Shown in pieces: positions 25,491 to 36,775 of a stretch of DNA of 64,000 nt. Source of the stretch: Caulobacteraceae bacterium UBA3198. Lineage in GTDB: Bacteria > Pseudomonadota > Alphaproteobacteria > Caulobacterales > Caulobacteraceae. The DNA lies in assembly GCA_002363865.1 (NCBI GenBank), contig DEWY01000004.1, positions 163,037-227,036 on the forward strand, in the 5' to 3' direction. The position numbers and the translations under genes were made by a program. The notes below the pieces were generated by a model, which worked only from the letters and a program-made list of their open reading frames with translations, was not told where the DNA came from and searched no databases. Every line of letters begins with the position of its first letter. Positions within the stretch are counted from its first letter, which is position 1.

Positions 25491-26828
25491 ATGAGCGCCC
25501 CGCCTATGACCTCGACCCCGCCGGGCCTCAGCCTGGGGATCGACTTCGGCACCACCAACACCGTGCTGGCCCTGGCCGCCCCTGGCGCACCCGCCAGTCT
25601 GGCGCGCTTTCCGGCGCCCGAGGGCGACGTCTTCGCCTTCCGCTCGGCGCTGGCCTTCCACGCGCCGCCGGACCAGCCCACTGAGCGCACGGTGGAGGCC
25701 GGCCCCTGGGCCATCGAGGCCTATGTGGAGGACCCGCTGGAGACCCGCTTCATCCAGTCCTTCAAGACCTTCGCCGCCTCGGCCAGCTTCACCGAGACCC
25801 AGATTCTGGGGCGACGCTACGCCTTCGAGGACCTGCTCTCGGCCTTCCTGTTCAAGCTGCGCGAGCACGGCGGCGAAACGCTCGCCCACCTGCCGGCCCG
25901 GGTGATCGTCGGGCGCCCCGTCACTTTCGCCGGCGCCGCGCCAGATCCGCGCCTGGCGCTATCGCGCTACGAGACCGCCTTCGCTCGGCTGGGCTTCTCG
26001 GAGATCCTCTATGTCTATGAGCCGGTGGGCGCGGCCTTCTTCTTCGCCCGCACCCTGAAGGCCGACGCCACCGTCCTGGTGGGCGACTTCGGCGGCGGCA
26101 CCAGCGACTTCTCCATCATCCGCTTCAAGCGGGACGGCGCCGGCGCCTTCCGGGCCGAGCCGCTGGGGCGTTCCGGGGTCGGCGTGGCCGGCGACGCCTT
26201 CGACTACCGGATCATTGATCAACTGGTCTCGCCGGCGCTGGGCAAGGGCTCCAGCTACCGGACCTTCGGCAAGACCCTGCCCATTCCCAACCGCTACTAT
26301 TCGGCCTTCGCCCGCTGGGACCAGCTGGCCCTGCTGCGGGCCTCACGGGACATGCGCGAAATCCGCAAGCTCGAGCGCGAGGCGGTGGAGCCTGAGAAGA
26401 TCGCCCGGCTGATCGAGATCCTCGACGACAACCACGCCTATCCCCTCTACCGGGCCGTCTCGCGCGTGAAGGAGACCCTGTCGCGTCAGGACCAGGCGCG
26501 CTTTGCCTTCGAGGCCGGGGGCGTCTCCATCGTCCGTGATGTGGCGCGGGGGGAGTTCGAATCCTGGATCGCCCCGGAGCTCGCCAAGATCGAAGGCGCG
26601 GTGGACGAGGCCCTGGAGGGCGCCGGCCTGACACCCGAGGGCATCGACCGGGTCTTCCTCACCGGCGGCTCGTCCCTGGTGCCGGCGGTCCGCGCCATCT
26701 TCAACCGCCGCTTCGCCCCGGAGAGGATCGAGACCGGCGGCGAGCTGGAGTCCATCGCCTCGGGCCTGGCTCTCATGGGCCACGAGCCCGACCTGGCCCG
26801 TTGGGGCGAGCGGGCGGTTTTAGGTTAG
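25491..26828 (+). CDS. Hsp70/actin-fold ATPase, YegD-like
   Basis: A 445-residue Hsp70-family protein the size of E. coli YegD (about 450). It has the nucleotide-binding motifs LGIDFGTTNTVLAL (phosphate 1), GDFGGGTSDFSII (phosphate 2) and VFLTGGSSLVPAVR (adenosine). It lacks the DnaK substrate-binding domain and lid, so it is not a canonical chaperone; the YegD function is poorly known. I chose the ATG at 25491 with GAAGGAG 9 nt upstream; the frame runs further 5' over maeB. Its stop overlaps that of the phoD remnant on the other strand. Confidence 0.9.
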   Translation: MSAPPMTSTPPGLSLGIDFGTTNTVLALAAPGAPASLARFPAPEGDVFAFRSALAFHAPPDQPTERTVEAGPWAIEAYVEDPLETRFIQSFKTFAASASFTETQILGRRYAFEDLLSAFLFKLREHGGETLAHLPARVIVGRPVTFAGAAPDPRLALSRYETAFARLGFSEILYVYEPVGAAFFFARTLKADATVLVGDFGGGTSDFSIIRFKRDGAGAFRAEPLGRSGVGVAGDAFDYRIIDQLVSPALGKGSSYRTFGKTLPIPNRYYSAFARWDQLALLRASRDMREIRKLEREAVEPEKIARLIEILDDNHAYPLYRAVSRVKETLSRQDQARFAFEAGGVSIVRDVARGEFESWIAPELAKIEGAVDEALEGAGLTPEGIDRVFLTGGSSLVPAVRAIFNRRFAPERIETGGELESIASGLALMGHEPDLARWGERAVLG

Positions 26829-27184
26829 GCCGGGACCACCACAGCCTCGCCGGCCGGAACCGCCAGTTTCGCCCGGGTGCTCACCGTCCCGCCCGGCGCG
26901 CTAACCTTGTCGATCACCCGGAAGGCGGCCTCGAAGCGCTCAGGCGTCACCTCGCAGAGCAGGTAGCCCCGCTGGGAATTGTTGAACTTCAGCTGCGGAT
27001 TGGCCGCCTGGATCTGCGCCATGCGCGGCGACTGGTCGGCCCCGTCGCCGCCCGAGGTGATGGAGGTGGCCACAAACTCGGTGGCGATGGCCCGGGCGCC
27101 GGGCTCATGGCCGTTCAGGTGCAGCTCGCCGGCATAGTTCTGATGCTCGTCCCCGGTCAGGACCACGGGATTGGCCACCTGGCG
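26825..27184 (-). pseudogene. phoD: C-terminal remnant of alkaline phosphatase D
   Basis: About 119 codons encode only the last fifth of a PhoD-family phosphodiesterase/alkaline phosphatase (usual length about 520-560). Homology begins at NPVVLTGDEHQNYAGEL, carrying the GDxHxN metal-binding motif, and continues with EFVATSITSGGDGAD, QRGYLLCEVTPERF and TVSTRAKL before a TAA. There is no start codon or upstream PhoD sequence: the reading is cut 13 bp after the amine-oxidase stop. This looks like a deletion or replacement scar. Residual translation by read-through from the oxidase is possible but unlikely to give activity. Confidence 0.85.
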
Positions 27185-27197
27185 GTCGCGCCGTGAG

Positions 27198-28445
27198 TCA
27201 GGGCTCGCGCAGGCCGAGCGCCGCCAGGGCCTCGTCGGCGGCCCGCAGGCCGCTCTCCCAGGCGCCATGGGCGGTGGAGAAGGACCGGGTGGAGGTGGCT
27301 TCGCCGGCGAAGAACAGCCGCCCATCCACCGGCTCGGCCAAAGCCCGCCTGGCCGCCGCGCAGCCCGGCAGGGCGTGGGAATAGGCCCCCAGCGCCCAGG
27401 GATCGTCGCCCCAGCGGGTCTCGGCCAGGGGCTGCAGCTGACCGCGCACATCAGCGCCATAGTGGGCGACCAGCTCATCGATGGCGAAGGCCGTGGCCGC
27501 GCCGGGCCCTTCCGCCGACAGGGCGCGGGCGTGGTCGCCGCCGAAATAGCACTCGATCACCGGCCGCCCCAGGGGCCGCAGATAATAGCTGCCGGTGGCC
27601 GACCGGCCGGTGTCCCCCCACAGATGGCTTTCGCGGGGAAAGACCTCAGGGGCGGCGGGGCGCAGAAACACCTTGTCGGCCTGGCCCAGCGGCAGGCCGG
27701 TGGCGGCGTCGGCCTTGGCCGGCAGGCGGGGGTGGATGCGGATGGCTTCCTGGGCGATCAGCGCCGTGGACACGGTCAGCACCGCGGCCTTGGCGGTGAT
27801 GGCGCCCCTCGCAGTCTCCAGCCGCAGCCTGGGGCCGCTATGGTCGATGGACAGCACCGCGCAATGGGGCACGATCAACGACCGCGGCGCCAGGGCGCAG
27901 ATGGCGGCGCCGTAGCCGTCCAGCGCCCGCCAGTCGATCCCGGTGTCCTGGAAGGCGCCATAGTCCTGGACGGAGATCTGCGACAGGGGCGCGCCGTTAT
28001 AATAGGCGCTGAAGGCTTCCAGCATCGGATGCCAGCGGGCGGCCCGGGGCGGCAGGTGGGCGATCGCCCTTCCCTCCTGCCCAGCCCGGGCGGCCTGGTC
28101 CAGGGCGGCCTCGAAATCCTGCATGGCCCGGGCGAAGGCGGCCTGCTCCTCTGGCGAGAGATTCTGATTGGCCTCCGGGCGGCTCCAGGCCGGCGGCGTC
28201 CGGTCGAGGGCCACTCCGGTCCGGGCGAACAGGGCCGCCAGGGGGTTTCGGTCGGCGCTGTGCAGCCATCCGCAACCCAGGTCGATCGGCAGGTCGGAGC
28301 GGGCGGCGAGGGTGTGGGCGCGGCCGCCGATCCGGCCCTGGCCCTCCAGAACCACCACCGAAAGGGCAGCCCGCGACAGACGAGCCGCCGCGGCGAGACC
28401 CGCGGCGCCGGCCCCGACAACGACTACATCGAACTCGTTCTGCAT
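27198..28445 (-). CDS. FAD-dependent amine oxidase / flavin oxidoreductase
   Basis: A 415-residue flavin monoamine-oxidase family protein. The N-terminal FAD-binding dinucleotide motif is VVVVGAGAAGLAAAARLS followed by EGQGRIGGRAHT, and the C-terminal FAD motif is LFFAGEATSTRSFSTAHGAWESG. Substrates in the family range from amines and polyamines to carotenoid precursors; none can be chosen here. It follows the M16 protease by 54 bp on the same strand. Its stop is immediately followed by the phoD remnant. Confidence 0.9.
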   Translation of the reverse strand: MQNEFDVVVVGAGAAGLAAAARLSRAALSVVVLEGQGRIGGRAHTLAARSDLPIDLGCGWLHSADRNPLAALFARTGVALDRTPPAWSRPEANQNLSPEEQAAFARAMQDFEAALDQAARAGQEGRAIAHLPPRAARWHPMLEAFSAYYNGAPLSQISVQDYGAFQDTGIDWRALDGYGAAICALAPRSLIVPHCAVLSIDHSGPRLRLETARGAITAKAAVLTVSTALIAQEAIRIHPRLPAKADAATGLPLGQADKVFLRPAAPEVFPRESHLWGDTGRSATGSYYLRPLGRPVIECYFGGDHARALSAEGPGAATAFAIDELVAHYGADVRGQLQPLAETRWGDDPWALGAYSHALPGCAAARRALAEPVDGRLFFAGEATSTRSFSTAHGAWESGLRAADEALAALGLREP

Positions 28446-28499
28446 AGGTCATCTAGGCAGGTTCTGAGGCCAGGGTTCAAGCCCCGGCGGCCAATCGCC

Positions 28500-31313
28500 T
28501 CAGGCCTCCGGCGCGGTCAGGCCCGGGGCTTCCAGATCCAGGTCCTTGGCCGGAATGCGGCGCAGGTCGGGCGCCTTTTCCTCCAGGGGCTCAAGGAACA
28601 GCGCCGCATCCCCGGCGATGATCACGGCGGCGTCCGCCGGCGACAGCCGCTCTGCGGCGAAGGCGCGGACTTCGTCAGGGGTCACGGCCTCGACCTTGGC
28701 GGTATAGGTCTTGATCTCACCCAGCGGCACCTCCTGCAGGGCCAGCTCGCCAAGCACCCCGCCCAGGCCGCCGGCCGTGCCGAGCGCCCGACCAAAGGCC
28801 CCGATCAGCACCGACTTCCGCGCATCAAGTTCGTCCTGACTCACCGGCTCGGCGGCCAGCCGGGCCATCTCCGTGGCGATCAGGTCCATGACCTCCGGCG
28901 CCGACTCATTCTTGGTCTGGGCCTGGGCCTGGAAGGCGCCGGTGGTCCGCCGGGCGGAGAGGCCGGAGCCCGCCCCATAGGAGAGGCCGCGCTTGATGCG
29001 GATCTCCTGGTTCAACCGCGCCGAATAGCCGCCGCCGAGCACCGAATTGGCGACGATGCCGGGATAGTAGGCGGGGTCCTTGCGGGCGATGGCCGGCTTG
29101 GCCAGCCGCACGGAGGCCTGGCCGGCGCCCGGCAGGTCGATGACCACCACCTGACGGTCGGCGGCGGGCGAGACCCGCGGCTGAGCCGGCAAGGCCTGCG
29201 CCGGACGGCCCCAGTCGCCGAACGCCTGCCGGGCCAGGGCCAGGCCCTCCTCGGGCGAAACGTCGCCGCTCAGCACCAGGATGGCGTTGTCGGGCCGGAA
29301 GTGGCGCTCGTGCAGCGCTTTCAGCCCCGCCGGCGTCAGTCTGGGCAGGGATGCCGGCGTTCCGTCGGCCGGATGACCAAAGGGGGTGCCGGCGAAGACG
29401 ATGGGGCCGGCGGCCATGGATGAGAGCTGACCGGGATCCTCATAGGCCACCGCCATGCCGTCCAGGGCCTGGGCGGTCTGGCGCGCCAGCTCCTCGGCCG
29501 CGAAGGCCGGGTTGCGGACCACGTCGGCCAGGATGGCGAAGGCGGGCGCGGCCTTGTCCGACATGACGGTCAGGCTGACGCTGGTCGATTCCAGTCCCGC
29601 CGAAGACGACAGGCTGGCGCCCAGGGCCTCGATTTCCTGGGCGATCTGTGGCGCGGTGCGGCTCGTGGTGCCTTCGGTGAGCATGGCCGCGGTCATGGAC
29701 ATGGCGCCGGCCTCGCCCTTGGGATCGGCCCAGGCGCCGGCCCGCACGATCAGGGCGGCGGACACCAGGGGCAGGTCGCTGGAGCGGGCGACGATCACCC
29801 GCAGACCATTGTCGAGCACGCTCTCAGAGGGCGTCGGCAGGACCGGGTCCACCGGGGCGCCCACCGGCGGCGGGGCCTGACGCTCGTCTTCCGGGGCCAG
29901 GATGACGATCTCGCCGTCGAAGACTACCGCCTGGGCCACGGGCGGGGCGGACTCCGCCGCCGCCGTTCCCGCCGGTCGGGCGCTTTCAGGACGGTAGCGG
30001 ATGGTCATCCGCCGGTCCTCGGCCAGATACTTCTGCGCCACGGCCTGCACATCGGCGGCGGTGACGGCGGCCAGGTCGGCCAGTTCGCTATTGGCCTTGG
30101 CGGGATCGCCCTGCGTCGCCCAGGCGTAGCCGAGCGCGAAGGCGCGGCCATCGACGGTCTCGCGCTCGCGCAGGGCGCCGGCGATCAGTTCATTGCGCGC
30201 CTCTTCCAGCTCGGCCTCGGTAGGCGGCGTAGCGCGCAGACGGGCCACTTCCGCCAGCAGGGCGGCCTCGCCGGCCTCCACGGTCTCGCCGCTCGCCAGG
30301 ATGGCGCCGACGGCGAAGAGGCCCGGCTGCTGCGGCAGGTCGGCCTGGGAGAAGGCCTCCACGGCGATCTGCTGCTCATAGACAAGGGCGTTGTAGAGCC
30401 GCGAGGACTTGCCGCCGGACAGGATGGCGTCGAGCACCTTGAGCGCCGGGGCGTCGGAGCTGGAGGCCTGCGCCCCCAGCCAGGTGACCACCACGGCCGG
30501 CAGGGGCACATTGGGGCCATAGCCCTCGAAAACGCCGGGTCCGGCCCGCGCCGGCTCCACCGCATCGACCCGCTTCAGGGGCGCGGCCGGGGTCTTCAGA
30601 GGCGCGAAATAGCGGTCCACCCAGGCGTCGAGCTCCGCCGGCTCGAAATTGCCGATGACGATCAGCACCGCATTGTCGGGGCGGTAATAGTCCCGATGGA
30701 AGGCCCGCACATCGTCGATGGTGGCTGCATCCAGCTCGGCGATGGAGCCGATGCCAGGGCGCTTATAGGGATGCTCCTGGTAGCTGGCCTGGGGGATCAT
30801 CAGGCCAAACAGCCGGCCATAGGGGGCGGCCAGAATCCGCTGGCGCAGCTCCTCCTTCACCACGTCCCGCTCGGAATCGAAGATCTCGGCGTCCACCACC
30901 AGCGAGCCCATGCGCTCGGCCTCGGCCCACAGCAGGCGCTCCAGGTGGTCGGCGGGGATCACCTCGTAATAGTTGGTGAAGTCGTCCCAGGTCGAGGCGT
31001 TGTTGAAGCCCCCCACGTCCTCGGTCATGCGGTCCAGGGTTTCGGACGGCATGTTGCGCGTGGTCTTGAACATCATGTGTTCAAAGAGGTGGGCGAAGCC
31101 CGAGCGCCCCTGGGGATCATCCTTGGAGCCGACCCCGTACCAGACCTGCACCGTCACGTTCGGCGTGGTGGCGTCCACCCCGCTCAGCACCCGCAGGCCG
31201 TTGTCCAGCACCCGCTCGCGATATTCGATCGGCGGAATGGTGGCGGCCTGGACGGCGACGGGGGCCGCTAGCACGGCGAGGGCCAGGGCGAAGCGGGTAA
31301 GGGCGCGAAACAT
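28500..31313 (-). CDS. M16-family zinc metallopeptidase, two-module, secreted
   Basis: A 937-residue exported peptidase with a signal peptide at about 1-23 (hydrophobic LALAVLAAPVAV, then QA-AT). Two M16 modules are fused: the N-terminal one (30-450) has the inverted zinc motif HLFEHM (H75, E78, H79) and the downstream Glu region, and the C-terminal one (490-930) lacks HxxEH and is probably the structural half of the clamshell. Such proteins act in the periplasm on peptides. It is followed by the amine oxidase. No partner M16 gene is adjacent; both halves are in one chain. Confidence 0.93.
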   Translation of the reverse strand: MFRALTRFALALAVLAAPVAVQAATIPPIEYRERVLDNGLRVLSGVDATTPNVTVQVWYGVGSKDDPQGRSGFAHLFEHMMFKTTRNMPSETLDRMTEDVGGFNNASTWDDFTNYYEVIPADHLERLLWAEAERMGSLVVDAEIFDSERDVVKEELRQRILAAPYGRLFGLMIPQASYQEHPYKRPGIGSIAELDAATIDDVRAFHRDYYRPDNAVLIVIGNFEPAELDAWVDRYFAPLKTPAAPLKRVDAVEPARAGPGVFEGYGPNVPLPAVVVTWLGAQASSSDAPALKVLDAILSGGKSSRLYNALVYEQQIAVEAFSQADLPQQPGLFAVGAILASGETVEAGEAALLAEVARLRATPPTEAELEEARNELIAGALRERETVDGRAFALGYAWATQGDPAKANSELADLAAVTAADVQAVAQKYLAEDRRMTIRYRPESARPAGTAAAESAPPVAQAVVFDGEIVILAPEDERQAPPPVGAPVDPVLPTPSESVLDNGLRVIVARSSDLPLVSAALIVRAGAWADPKGEAGAMSMTAAMLTEGTTSRTAPQIAQEIEALGASLSSSAGLESTSVSLTVMSDKAAPAFAILADVVRNPAFAAEELARQTAQALDGMAVAYEDPGQLSSMAAGPIVFAGTPFGHPADGTPASLPRLTPAGLKALHERHFRPDNAILVLSGDVSPEEGLALARQAFGDWGRPAQALPAQPRVSPAADRQVVVIDLPGAGQASVRLAKPAIARKDPAYYPGIVANSVLGGGYSARLNQEIRIKRGLSYGAGSGLSARRTTGAFQAQAQTKNESAPEVMDLIATEMARLAAEPVSQDELDARKSVLIGAFGRALGTAGGLGGVLGELALQEVPLGEIKTYTAKVEAVTPDEVRAFAAERLSPADAAVIIAGDAALFLEPLEEKAPDLRRIPAKDLDLEAPGLTAPEA

Positions 31314-31408
31314 GGCGGGCTCCGGGATGGGCAGGCCCTAGCCATAGCATCCTGAGCCGCAGGCGGAAGCCGTGGGTTGGCCAGCGCCGTCCTTCCCGCC
31401 TCTCCCGG

Positions 31409-31492
31409 CACCCTCGGGCTTGACCCGAGGGTCCATGCGCACAACCGCTCGCCGGTGTTCATGGATGGCCCGGTCAAGCCGGGCCATGACGG
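31409..31492 (-). repeat. Two-hairpin dispersed repeat, copy B
   Basis: Inverse orientation to copy A. CCCTCGGG-CTTGA-CCCGAGGG, a linker with CCATGCGCACAACCG and GTGTTCATGG, then ATGGCCCGG-TCAAG-CCGGGCCAT. It lies just beyond the stop of the MDR reductase (31514, minus) and upstream of the M16 gene start. Confidence 0.9.
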
Positions 31493-31513
31493 AAGACGGT
31501 GAGAGACTCGCCC

Positions 31514-32497
31514 CTAGTCGGCGAGCTTGACCAGCATCTTGCCGGAATTGGCGCCTTCCAGCAGGCCGATCAGGGCCTTGGGGGCCGAGGCGATGCCGTC
31601 CATCACCGTCTCCTGGTACTTGATCTTGCCCTCACGCAGCCAGCCGGCCATGTCGCGCTGGAAGTCGGGCTGCAGGTGCATGAAGTCGGTGCCCACAAAG
31701 CCCCGCAGCATCACCCGCGAATAGATGATGTTGGACAGGTTACGCACCGGCGCCTGGCCCTCGTTATAGCCCGAGATCATGCCGCAGACGGCGATGCGGC
31801 CCAGTGTGTTCATCCGACGCAGCGCCGCTTCCAGGTGCTCGCCGCCGACATTCTCGAAATAGACGTCGATCCCCTTGGGCGTGGCCTCTTCCAGGGCCTG
31901 GCGGATGGGTTGCGTCTTGTAGTTGATCACCGCGTCCAGGCCGATCTCGTCGCGCAGCCAGGCGGCCTTGTCGTCCGAGCCGGTGGAGCCGACGACGTAG
32001 CCGCCTTTGATCTTGGCGATCTGGGCGGCCATGGAGCCCACCGCGCCGGCGGCGGTGGAGACGAACACCTGCTCGCCCTCCTTCATCGCGCCGATGAACA
32101 GCAGGCCGCCATAGGCGGTGAAGCCGGTCATGCCGAGCGCATGCATGTGCACGGTCAGCGGCAGGCCCTCGGCCGGCGTCAGCTTGGACAGGCCCTTGGC
32201 GTCAGAGACGAAATATTCCCGGAAACCCATCCGGTTGTTGACCAGATCGCCTACGGCGAAGTCCGGGCTCTTGGACTGGACGACGCGGCCCAGGGCCCCG
32301 CCCATCATGGCCTCGTTCAAGGCCTGGCCCGAGGTCAGCCGCGGGCGCATGGCCGGATCCACCGACATATAGAGGTTCTGGACCAGCACCTGGCCGTCGG
32401 CGGCGTCGGGGACTTGGGTCTCGACGATCTCGAACTCGCTCGCCTGCGGCATGCCGTTCGGGCGGGTGATGAGGTGAACTTCGCGGCTGATGGGCAT
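31514..32497 (-). CDS. NADP-dependent MDR-family oxidoreductase
   Basis: A 327-residue zinc-independent medium-chain reductase of the prostaglandin-reductase / alkenal double-bond reductase type. The GroES-like half has NLYMSVDPAMRPRL. The Rossmann half has VFVSTAAGAVGSMAAQIAK, VVGSTGSDDKAAWL and FENVGGEHLEAALRRM. These enzymes reduce alpha,beta-unsaturated carbonyls with NADPH. The ATG at 32497 has AGGGAGG about 5 nt upstream; the longer frame is not homologous. Divergent from the APH-type gene at 32600. Confidence 0.93.
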   Translation of the reverse strand: MPISREVHLITRPNGMPQASEFEIVETQVPDAADGQVLVQNLYMSVDPAMRPRLTSGQALNEAMMGGALGRVVQSKSPDFAVGDLVNNRMGFREYFVSDAKGLSKLTPAEGLPLTVHMHALGMTGFTAYGGLLFIGAMKEGEQVFVSTAAGAVGSMAAQIAKIKGGYVVGSTGSDDKAAWLRDEIGLDAVINYKTQPIRQALEEATPKGIDVYFENVGGEHLEAALRRMNTLGRIAVCGMISGYNEGQAPVRNLSNIIYSRVMLRGFVGTDFMHLQPDFQRDMAGWLREGKIKYQETVMDGIASAPKALIGLLEGANSGKMLVKLAD

Positions 32498-32599
32498 ATG
32501 GCCCTCCCTGATCTGTCTTGAATGGGCGAAAACAATGGGGCGGACCATGGACCGCGCCGATCAGGGGCTTCAACCCTGACGCTGGGGAAGGATGAAGTG

Positions 32600-33478
32600 A
32601 TGGCCGAGCGGGTCAAGGTGGACGAGACGACGGTGGCCGCCCTGGTGGCCGACCAGTTTCCACAGTGGGCCAGCCTGCCCGTGACCCGTGTGCGGCCCGG
32701 GGGCTGGGACAACCGCACCTTCCGCCTCGGCGCCGATCTGCTGGTCCGCATGCCGGCCGCAGACCACTACATCGCTCAGGTGGAGAAGGAGCAGGTGTGG
32801 CTACCGAGGCTCGCCCCCCTGCTCCCCCTGCCGATCCCGGCGCCGGTGGGCGTAGGCGCGCCTGGCCACGGCTATCCTTTCACCTGGTCGATCTGCGCCT
32901 GGATCGACGGCGAGACCGTCGCCGCTGCAGAAGGTCTCGACCATGAGCGGCTTGCCCAGGACCTGGCGGACTTCCTGCTGGCCCTGCACGCCATAGACGC
33001 CTCAGAGGGGCCCGCAGCCGGCCCGCACAACTTCCACCGGGGCGGCGACCTGGCCGTCTATGACGGCCAGACCCGGTCGGCGGTGGAAACCCTTGGCGGC
33101 CAGATCGACGGCGCAGCGGCGCTCGCCCTGTGGGACGCAGCGCTGGCCACCCGCTGGGCGCGCCCGCCGGTCTGGATCCACGGGGACGTGGCGCCGGGCA
33201 ATCTGCTGGTCCGGGACGGCCGGCTGGCCGCGGTGATCGACTTCGGGACCTGCGGGGTGGGCGATCCCGCCTGCGACCTGGCTTTCGCCTGGACCTTCCT
33301 GGACGACGGCGGCCGGCAGGTGTTCCGCGAGCGACTGGGGCTGGACGAGGCCTGCTGGCTGCGCGGCGAGGCCTGGGCGCTGTGGAAGGCGCTCATCGTC
33401 ATCGCCGGCGCGCCGGGCGTCCATACTCACGAGCGCGACCTGCACCTGCGGGTGTTGCAGCGCTTGGGGGTGATGTAG
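32600..33478 (+). CDS. Aminoglycoside-phosphotransferase-family kinase
   Basis: A 292-residue APH/choline-kinase-fold protein. The Brenner motif VWIHGDVAPGNLLV (catalytic Asp) and the metal-binding AVIDFGTCGVGDPACDLA are intact, and the N-terminal VRPGGWDNRTFRLG forms the nucleotide loop. Such chromosomal members usually phosphorylate unknown small metabolites, so antibiotic resistance should not be assumed. The ATG at 32600 follows GGGGAAGGA; upstream extension is not supported. A dispersed repeat lies right after the stop. Confidence 0.88.
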   Translation: MAERVKVDETTVAALVADQFPQWASLPVTRVRPGGWDNRTFRLGADLLVRMPAADHYIAQVEKEQVWLPRLAPLLPLPIPAPVGVGAPGHGYPFTWSICAWIDGETVAAAEGLDHERLAQDLADFLLALHAIDASEGPAAGPHNFHRGGDLAVYDGQTRSAVETLGGQIDGAAALALWDAALATRWARPPVWIHGDVAPGNLLVRDGRLAAVIDFGTCGVGDPACDLAFAWTFLDDGGRQVFRERLGLDEACWLRGEAWALWKALIVIAGAPGVHTHERDLHLRVLQRLGVM

Positions 33479-33498
33479 GTCCCCACGACCACCCCAGT

Positions 33499-33586
33499 TC
33501 GTCGCCCTCGGACCTGATCCGAGGGCCCATGCACACAGCCGTTTGCCCGTGTTCATGGATGGCTCGGCCAAGCCGGGCCAATACGG
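33499..33586 (-). repeat. Two-hairpin dispersed repeat, copy C
   Basis: Copy B orientation, with mutated stems: CCCTCGGA-CCTGA-TCCGAGGG (a compensating change keeps pairing) and ATGGCTCGGCCAAGCCGGGCCAA, where the second stem is degraded. It is placed between the convergent stops of the APH-type gene and rsm22. Confidence 0.88.
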
Positions 33587-33607
33587 TATGGGAGAGGCCG
33601 GCGCCCC

Positions 33608-34584
33608 TCAGATCGCATCGCCCCAGTCGAGGCGCCGCGCCACCGCATAGGCCGGCTTGTTGCGGCGCGCGACGAAGCGCTGTTCGAGGGCGCCAGTCTC
33701 CACGCAGAGCTTGAGATCGATACCAGGCTTGGCTTGGCGGGGGGGCGCCAGCACCCGGGCTTCGAACGGCGTGATCGCCACCGTGTCCCGCGCTGCGGCG
33801 AGCCAGATAAACTTCTCATCCTCGAAGGGTGCATCGGCGCCCTTGGCCAGCCGGTGATCCCGCGACCGCGGCAGGCGCTGGACGAAGTGGCACCAGTCAG
33901 GCGCGATGAGCGGGCAGGCCTGGGCGTGCGGACAGGGCCCCGCCAGCCGGGCGCCGGCCTCGATCAGCTGGGTGCGGGCGGCCAGGATACGCTGATAGCC
34001 GGCCGGCGTGCCGGGCTCCACCAGCACCAGCACCCCCTCGCAGGCCGCCCACAGCCGGTCGACCAGGGCCCCTTGAGCCGGGAGCGGAATTTCGGCGAGC
34101 ACATAGGAGGCGACCACCAGCTCGGCGCGCGGCCAGGCCTCGGCCTGGGCCGCCGTCAGATTGGCGCGCCGCCGCTCGGCCCCGGCCAGCACGGGCGGTC
34201 CGGCTTCCCCCAGGATACGGGCGAGGTCGAGAAAGGGGCCGCTCTCGTCCAGCAACAGGGCCGCCTCGATCTGCGGCCAGACCTCGAGCGCCGCCCAGCT
34301 GGCGGTACCGGGGCCGGCGCCCGCATCCAGCAGGGTGGCCGGGGCGAAGTCCGGGCAGGCCTCGGCGAGCGCCGAAAAGACCGCCATGTCGGCGGCGTAG
34401 GTGGCCGGCAGGCGGGCCAGCGCATAGGCCAGCGCATCGTCCGGGGTCAGCACCACGCCGGCCGAGCCTGCGCCGCCGCGATAGGCGGCCGAAACCCGGG
34501 CCGCCCGCTCGGCCAGGTCGCGGCGCGACACGCCCTCGAGCCTGGCCTCGATGGCCCCGCGCAGGGGGCCGGGAAGGTCGGGGC

Positions 34585-34588
<4 letters not shown>
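33608..34588 (-). CDS. Rsm22-family small-subunit methyltransferase-like protein
   Basis: A 326-residue protein of the Rsm22 family, linked to mitochondrial-type small ribosomal subunit assembly. The SAM-binding motif LLDAGAGPGTASWAAL lies near residue 88. A cysteine cluster in CPHAQACPLIAPDWCHF (about 220-236) probably binds iron-sulfur. The C-terminus is GALEQRFVARRNKPAYAVAR. Its start overlaps the acs stop by 4 bp (34585-34588), giving probable co-translation. Confidence 0.88.
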
Positions 34589-36525
<1,937 letters not shown>

Positions 36526-36629
36526 GGCGCTACTCCCTTGATCGACTTTGGCGCGGAGTATGCGGAGTGAGGGGCCCGTGGCAACCGTTCAAGGGCGGAG
36601 TCTTCAGTCGGAGCGGCGCGCCCTCCCAG

Positions 36630-36717
36630 TCGTCGCCCCCGGGCTTGACCCGAGGGCCCATGCACACAGCCGTTCGCTGGTATTCATGGATGGCCCGGTC
36701 AAGCCGGGCCATGACGG
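36630..36717 (-). repeat. Two-hairpin dispersed repeat, copy D
   Basis: Copy B orientation. GCCCCCGGGCTTGACCCGAGGGC, the linker CCATGCACACAGCCG, then ATGGCCCGG-TCAAG-CCGGGCCAT and ACGG. It lies downstream of the deoxyhypusine-synthase-like gene and its terminator, and upstream of acs. Confidence 0.9.
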
Positions 36718-36748
36718 TGGAATGGAGGGCGCATGTCCTCAACGAAAA

Positions 36749-36770
36749 AGGCCCCGCCGGAGCGGGGCCT
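36749..36770 (-). terminator. Terminator of the deoxyhypusine-synthase-like gene
   Basis: AGGCCCCGC-CGGA-GCGGGGCCT forms a 9-bp stem. On the minus strand it continues into TTTTTCG. It lies just after the stop codon at 36776. Confidence 0.88.
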
Positions 36771-36775
36771 GATCC

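Noticed and set aside
28468..28494. GGGTTCAAGCCCC resembles a tRNA T-arm
   Set aside because: The T stem has a mismatch, there is no matching acceptor, D or anticodon arm, and the 5' part would fall in the amine-oxidase coding region.
32600..33478. Possible aminoglycoside resistance gene
   Set aside because: Only the general APH fold is visible; chromosomal relatives mostly act on metabolites, and there is no resistance context.
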